Shown here piece by piece: positions 59,883 through 64,000 of a stretch of DNA of 64,000 bases. This stretch comes from Flavobacteriales bacterium. Lineage in GTDB: Bacteria; Bacteroidota; Bacteroidia; Flavobacteriales_F; PHOS-HE28. Within the stretch, counting starts at the first letter, position 1. The number at the start of each line of letters is the position of its first letter. Position numbers and translations under genes: made by a program. Where the stretch lies: assembly GCA_019638115.1 (NCBI GenBank), contig JAHBUK010000003.1, positions 1 to 64,000 on the forward strand, written 5' to 3'. The notes under the pieces are model-generated. The model had not been told where the DNA came from. It saw only the letters and a list, made by a program, of their open reading frames with translations, and searched no databases.

Positions 59883-62633
59883 CTACCCCTTCCGCGTATT
59901 CTTCACCTCGCTGCTGCCGTTGCCCATGCTGCGCGCTGCGGCCAATGCGTCGCCCATGGCCGTGCCCGTGCGTTTGCGGTCCAGCGCACCATCGCTGAAA
60001 ACGCGCAGACCCAGTTCGGCGCGGTAGCCGTGTATCTCCTTCACATCAATGGCAATGAGGAAATCGAGGATCTCCGGGCTGATGACCTGGCCGGGCACCA
60101 GCACGGGGAAACCGGGCGGGTAGGGGATCACGAAGTTGGCCGAGACCAGTTCCTTGCCGCTTTTCAGCAATGCCGGGCACTCCTGCAGTTTGATGTAGGC
60201 GCAGTGCTCCTCCTTGTAGGCCAGAAAGTAGGCTTCGCGCAGGTTGCCGCCGGGCACGCCGGGTACCGGGCGAAAGCTGTCGTGGAAACGGCTGAAATCC
60301 GGCAGTGGTGGCACATCGCGGGTCAGCGAACGGATGCGCGCCAGGTGCTTCTCCTTTTCCACCGGGATCATGGCGTTGTTGCGCGCCTCCAGCTCATCGG
60401 CAATGTTCAGCAGCACGCGGATGAGGTAGGCTACACTGCCGCGCGTTGTGCCGATGTTGGTCATGAACAGCACCGAGTTCCGCGAGGTCTTGTTGATCTG
60501 GATCTGGTGCTTGTCCATCAGGTACCGGTTCTTGAACGTGTCGCCGTCCACGCCGGTCTTGCCTACGTACAGGTTGATCTTGGTGGGGTCCACCACGAAC
60601 TCGTCGTTGGCCCAGGCATCTTCGATCCGGTTCCAGCCTTTGTTCTTGGTGTAGTATTCCTTCAGGCCCGATGCGCGGTATTGCGCGGGAATCAAGTCCG
60701 CCACGGTAACGATATCGAAGTAGCGGCGCAGCTTCTCGTGGTCGTTGATCTTGCGACGCAGCAGCATGCCCAGTTCGATGGCCTTTTCCACCAGCTCGTA
60801 GCCCTCGAACTCCACCTGCCTACGGCCCACATCAAGGCTGCCCAGGATCTGGTAGTTGGGCGAGGTGCTCGTGTGTGTCATGTAGGCCTCGTGGAAAGCA
60901 TCCTCGCTCTTGCGCTTGAAGTCCTCGTCCCAGATGTGGATCATGCTGCCCTGCCGCAGCGATGTAAGTGTTTTGTGCGTGCTCTGTGTGGCGTACGTGC
61001 GGATGCGCACCTTCTCCGGGTCGGGCAGTGCGGGTGCTTCGCCGGGCGCCAGGGAGGCCAGGTGCGCGTCGTATTCGGCACGGTACGCAGGGCTGTGGTA
61101 GCGGCGGTGAAGGCGTGCAGCACTGAACATGGCGGTGCGCTGTTTGTACAAGTAGCTGAAGGCCGCAAAGGCGAACCAGGCCTCATCCCACAGGAAAATG
61201 ATGTCCGGCTTGATGGCCAGCACGGTCTCCATTACGCGCTGCACGTTGTACACCACCCCGTCGAAGGTGCTGTTGGTGAGCAGCAGCATCTTCACCTTGT
61301 CCAATCGGCCGGCCTTCTTCAGCTCCAGCAATTTCTCGCGGATGTGGTCCAGCGGCACGGCACCGTACATGCTGAATTCGGGCAGCGGATAACTGTCCAG
61401 GTATACCGGAATGGCGCCGCTCAGTGCCATGCCGTAGTGGTGGCTCTTATGGCAGTCGCGATCTATGAGGACGATATCACCCGGCTCGATCAGTGCCTGC
61501 AACACGATCTTGTTGCTGGTGCTTGTGCCATTGGTGGCGAAGAAGGTGTGTTGCGCGCCAAAGGCCCGTGCAGCCAGCTCTTGTGCACGCTTCAGCGGAC
61601 CGGTGGGCTGCAGCAGCGAGTCCAGGCCGCCGGTGGTGCTGCTGGTCTCCGCAAGGAACAGGTTGCGTCCGTAAAACTCGCCGAAGTCCTGTATCCACCG
61701 GCTCTTGAACACGCTGTTGCCACGGCTGATGGGCATGGCGTGGAACACGCCCATGGGTCGCCTACTGTATTCGGTAAGTGCCGAGAAGAAGGGGGTTTCG
61801 TACTTCTCCTGGATGCCCCGCAGGATATGCAGGTGCAGTTCCTTCAGGTCCTCCTGCCGGTAGAAGATGCGGCGGAAGCTCTTCAGGGTGCTGTCCTTCA
61901 GATCGATCACCGGCGTGTCGGTCACGTAATAGCGGTCCACCTCGGGGCGGAACCAGCGCATGATGCGTGCGAGCATGGGCCCCATGTCGGCCTTGGGCAC
62001 ACCGCCGAGGTCCAGGTCTTGGATGGCGCGGGTGTAGTCGTCCAGCAAACCCTTCACGTGCGGCGATGGAAAGGGGATGCCGTAGCGCGCCACACAGGCC
62101 TGGATGTTGGGGTTGAAGAGCAGCGCGATGAGGGCGTCCTGCACGGTGGGCACCACGATGGCGTCGTACACGAAGGGGTCGCGCGGGTCGCGGGCTTCGG
62201 CCAGGCGGCGCTTCAGGTCCTGCTCCTCGGCCGCATCCAGTTCGTCCACGAAGAGCACCTCGAAATACTTGGGGCGCGGACGGCCATCCTCTTCCTCGCT
62301 GGGGTGGTCGCTGGAGAGGCCCGGTTCACTGCGGAAGGCGCCGCTGGCCAGGGTGCGTGCGTGCTGCGCCACGGTCTGTTCGAGCGTGGCGAATTTGCCC
62401 TCGGCGAAGAACGCGCGCAACTCGCGTATGGCCCCACAGCCGGGGAAGGCCCAGTAGCGCTCCAGCACTTCCAGGTCGCTGAGCAGAGACTCAACAGCCT
62501 TGGTAGCCTGGCGCTGCTCGGTCTTCTTGGGGGCGGTTGCGAGTTGCTCGGTGGCGAGCTTCAGGCGGTCCCACGTGTAGTTGCGCAGGCGCGAAGCGTT
62601 GAAGTGGGCCTGGGCTGTTTCGGTGCTGGACAT
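59883..62633 (-). CDS. PLP-dependent decarboxylase-like enzyme (Orn/Lys/Arg decarboxylase superfamily)
   Basis: A 916-aa fold-type I PLP enzyme, start at the ATG complementing 62631-62633 (MSSTETAQAHFNASRLRNYT). A large N-terminal domain (1-330) of unknown function, with a wing-like FVDELDAAEEQDLKRRLAEA and acidic stretches, precedes the catalytic core (about 340-720). FATNGTSTSNKIVLQALIEPG binds cofactor phosphate, IIFLWDEAWFAF holds the pyridine-nitrogen Asp, and ATQSTHKTLTSLRQGSMIH has the Schiff-base K554. A C-terminal domain (about 760-890) includes VIPYPPGFPVLVPGQVI, typical of Orn/Lys/Arg decarboxylases. The extra-long N-terminus is not standard for that family. It may decarboxylate a basic amino acid. 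Confidence 0.8.
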   Translation of the reverse strand: MSSTETAQAHFNASRLRNYTWDRLKLATEQLATAPKKTEQRQATKAVESLLSDLEVLERYWAFPGCGAIRELRAFFAEGKFATLEQTVAQHARTLASGAFRSEPGLSSDHPSEEEDGRPRPKYFEVLFVDELDAAEEQDLKRRLAEARDPRDPFVYDAIVVPTVQDALIALLFNPNIQACVARYGIPFPSPHVKGLLDDYTRAIQDLDLGGVPKADMGPMLARIMRWFRPEVDRYYVTDTPVIDLKDSTLKSFRRIFYRQEDLKELHLHILRGIQEKYETPFFSALTEYSRRPMGVFHAMPISRGNSVFKSRWIQDFGEFYGRNLFLAETSSTTGGLDSLLQPTGPLKRAQELAARAFGAQHTFFATNGTSTSNKIVLQALIEPGDIVLIDRDCHKSHHYGMALSGAIPVYLDSYPLPEFSMYGAVPLDHIREKLLELKKAGRLDKVKMLLLTNSTFDGVVYNVQRVMETVLAIKPDIIFLWDEAWFAFAAFSYLYKQRTAMFSAARLHRRYHSPAYRAEYDAHLASLAPGEAPALPDPEKVRIRTYATQSTHKTLTSLRQGSMIHIWDEDFKRKSEDAFHEAYMTHTSTSPNYQILGSLDVGRRQVEFEGYELVEKAIELGMLLRRKINDHEKLRRYFDIVTVADLIPAQYRASGLKEYYTKNKGWNRIEDAWANDEFVVDPTKINLYVGKTGVDGDTFKNRYLMDKHQIQINKTSRNSVLFMTNIGTTRGSVAYLIRVLLNIADELEARNNAMIPVEKEKHLARIRSLTRDVPPLPDFSRFHDSFRPVPGVPGGNLREAYFLAYKEEHCAYIKLQECPALLKSGKELVSANFVIPYPPGFPVLVPGQVISPEILDFLIAIDVKEIHGYRAELGLRVFSDGALDRKRTGTAMGDALAAARSMGNGSSEVKNTRKG

Positions 62634-62651
62634 GCGGAATGCGAGTTGGGT

Positions 62652-62659
62652 GAAAGGTA
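62652..62659 (-). promoter_or_regulatory. -7-like element for the decarboxylase gene
   Basis: TACCTTTC on the minus strand, 18 nt upstream of the start; one mismatch to TANNTTTG. Confidence 0.35.
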
Positions 62660-62719
62660 GGAAGAGGGCATGCACGGCCGTGCGGGATCCCACCGGCAGC
62701 GCCCGCCTGCCGGTAGGTA

Positions 62720-62762
62720 GGTCGACCCATGTCATCCCGGCCTTGAGCCGGGAGGGTCGACC
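62720..62762. repeat. GTCGACCC hairpin (copy 3)
   Basis: GGTCGACCC (62720-62728) and GGGTCGACC (62754-62762) form the outer stem. CCCGGC and GCCGGG (62736-62741, 62747-62752) form the inner one. It lies between the divergent starts of the decarboxylase and the DUF4143 ATPase, so it is not a terminator here. Confidence 0.75.
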
Positions 62763-62789
62763 GCTCGGTGCTGCCACCACCATGCCCCC

Positions 62790-62855
62790 ATCATGATCGG
62801 CGAACGTAATCGCCGATTATTATGATATTTGGTGATTACAATCCCCGATCATGAT
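62790..62855 (+). promoter_or_regulatory. Nested dyads at the start of the DUF4143 ATPase gene
   Basis: ATCATGATCGG (62790-62800) and CCGATCATGAT (62845-62855) are perfect 11-bp complements, the second covering the start codon. Inside lie GTAATC (62806-62811) and GATTAC (62834-62839), and a GATATTTG -7-like box at 62824-62831. Such nested symmetry over a start codon suggests autoregulation. Confidence 0.5.
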
Positions 62856-63975
62856 ACCCCGCATCCTCTCCGAACAGCTCGCCAAGCGCATGGGCGACCG
62901 CAAGGCGCTGGTGCTGCTGGGGCCACGCCAGACCGGCAAGACCACCCTGATGGAGGCCCTTGTGGATAGCCGCGATGACGTGCTGCGGCTGGACTGCGAC
63001 GATCCCGAGGTACGCGGCAGGCTGGATACCATTACCCTGGCCGGATGGCGCGATCTGATCGGCAGCACACGCATTGTGTTCATCGACGAAGCCCAACGCA
63101 TTCCTGACATCGGCGTGAAGCTGAAGCTGGTGACCGATCGGCTGAAGGACGTGAAGCTGCTGGTGACCGGCTCATCCGCCCTGGAGTTGGCCAACGACCT
63201 TAACGAACCGCTCACCGGCCGCAAGTGGGAGTACGTGCTCCACCCCGTGGCGTGGAAGGAGTGGAGCGATCACGTGGGCGCCTTCGAGGCCGAGCGCGAC
63301 ATGGAGCAGCGCCTGGTGCTGGGCATGTATCCCGAGGTGCTCACCCATCCGCAGGATGCGCGCGAGCTGCTGCGCGAACTGGCCGGCAGCTACCTGTACC
63401 GCGACCTGCTCGGCTACAAGGGCATCCGCAAACCGGAGCTGCTGGAACAGCTGCTCCGTGCGCTGGCCCTGCAGCTCGGCAGCGAGGTGTCGCTCAACGA
63501 ACTGGCGCAGTTGCTGCGCGTGGACAAGGCCACCGTGGGCAGCTACATCGATCTGCTGGAGAAGGCCTTCATCATCTTCCGCCTGCCACCGTTGAAGCGC
63601 AACCTGCGCAACGAGGTTGCCACCACGCGCAAGGTGTACTTCGTGGACAACGGCATCCGCAACGCCATCATCGGCAACCTCGATGCCTTCGTGCTGCGCA
63701 CCGACCAGGGTGCGTTGTGGGAGAACTTCCTGATGGCCGAGCGCCGCAAGTGGATGGCCTACAGCAGTCCCTTCACGCGCATGTGGTTCTGGCGCACCGC
63801 TCAGCAGCAGGAGGTGGACCTGGTGGAGGAGGAGGGCAAGCAACTACGTGCCTTCGAGTTCAAGCTGGACCCCAAAGCGAAGGGCCGCATTCCCACCACC
63901 TTCAGCAAGGCTTATCCAACGGCCACTGCGGAAGTGGTACACCGGGGGAACTTTCGCAAGTTCCTCGGCGCCTGA
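62851..63975 (+). CDS. ATPase with DUF4143 domain
   Basis: A 374-aa AAA-like protein. Walker A is GPRQTGKT at 24-31, Walker B is IVFIDEAQRIP near residues 74-84. A sensor-like LLVTGSSALELANDLNEPL follows (family: TGSS.....). The C-terminal DUF4143 part (about 170-374) has YVDNGIRNAIIGN-like text, ALWENFLMAERRKW and an EVDLVEEEGKQLRAFEFKLD nuclease-like motif (E-x-D...E-x-K). These proteins are common, often single, and sometimes linked to defence; function unknown. The dyads at its start suggest autoregulation. Confidence 0.85.
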   Translation: MIPRILSEQLAKRMGDRKALVLLGPRQTGKTTLMEALVDSRDDVLRLDCDDPEVRGRLDTITLAGWRDLIGSTRIVFIDEAQRIPDIGVKLKLVTDRLKDVKLLVTGSSALELANDLNEPLTGRKWEYVLHPVAWKEWSDHVGAFEAERDMEQRLVLGMYPEVLTHPQDARELLRELAGSYLYRDLLGYKGIRKPELLEQLLRALALQLGSEVSLNELAQLLRVDKATVGSYIDLLEKAFIIFRLPPLKRNLRNEVATTRKVYFVDNGIRNAIIGNLDAFVLRTDQGALWENFLMAERRKWMAYSSPFTRMWFWRTAQQQEVDLVEEEGKQLRAFEFKLDPKAKGRIPTTFSKAYPTATAEVVHRGNFRKFLGA

Positions 63976-64000
63976 TCATGCGGCATGGTCCAATGCCGCG

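Noticed and set aside
59859..62660. A 933-codon plus-strand open frame opposite the decarboxylase gene
   Set aside because: It is the antisense of a strongly supported PLP enzyme; its text is His/Gln/Val-rich without any domain, as expected for GC-rich shadow frames.

Overview
This 64-kb window looks like chromosomal DNA of a GC-rich member of the Bacteroidota, most likely order Flavobacteriales. Three secreted proteins end in recognisable type IX secretion (por) tails. Promoters fit the Bacteroidetes TTG-N17-23-TANNTTTG pattern and Shine-Dalgarno sequences are scarce. Bacteroidota-typical families occur (DUF3667, DUF5694-like, LytS/LytTR pairs, HEAT-repeat peptidyl-prolyl isomerase lipoproteins). 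Most genes are GC-rich; a few islands are clearly poorer in G+C and look acquired. I saw no rRNA, tRNA, CRISPR array or replication origin.

Layout. 1-3240: frameshifted IS630-type transposase remnant, then an AT-rich secreted GH16 glycanase. 3390-9590: two related GT-C-like membrane proteins, a GT2 glycosyltransferase and a large membrane protein, probably surface glycan synthesis. 9626-13717: minus-strand genes for a fused two-domain peptide-type ABC ATPase, a PolB-like 3'-5' exonuclease, a conserved small protein and a serine beta-lactamase-family hydrolase. 13836-17508: WYL regulator, ATP-grasp protein with a histone-like Lys/Ala-rich tail, Ntn-type C45 acyltransferase/hydrolase. 17537-19642: translationally coupled operon of an ECF sigma factor, a 68-aa protein, an MscS-type channel and a 130-aa protein. 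19690-24704: aldehyde dehydrogenase and a large secreted beta-propeller/dihaem protein. 24808-28583: lpxD, whose 3' end is duplicated around two acquired small membrane genes, and divergent uvrC.

28853-35649 is a defence-like island. A tight minus-strand operon encodes a 5-cytosine DNA methyltransferase, a UvrD-type helicase fused to a RecB/Cas4-like Fe-S nuclease, and a Vsr endonuclease. Two convergent HNH endonucleases lie beside it, one resembling type IV restriction enzymes. No classical type II restriction enzyme sits next to the methyltransferase, so the helicase-nuclease is a good candidate effector of a restriction system I do not recognise as described. This is my main candidate for something new.

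35720-49398 holds DUF3667 membrane proteins, a porin-like barrel, an HTH/nucleotidyltransferase toxin-antitoxin pair with its own operator, a GT2 enzyme with an extra C-terminal domain, a LytS/LytTR system, a LysE-type exporter and secreted sorting-domain proteins. 49812-63975 is mostly housekeeping (gpsA, M28 peptidase, PPIase lipoprotein, lysS, phosphoglucose/phosphomannose isomerase, lipB, a PLP decarboxylase-like enzyme), with a yefM/yoeB module and a DUF4143 ATPase.

Scattered between genes are seven long palindromes whose arms are built from short tandem repeats of about 7 or 10 nt, each locus with a different word (only two share one), plus three hairpins around a GTCGACCC core. They mostly sit at gene 3' ends and are the second main unexplained feature.
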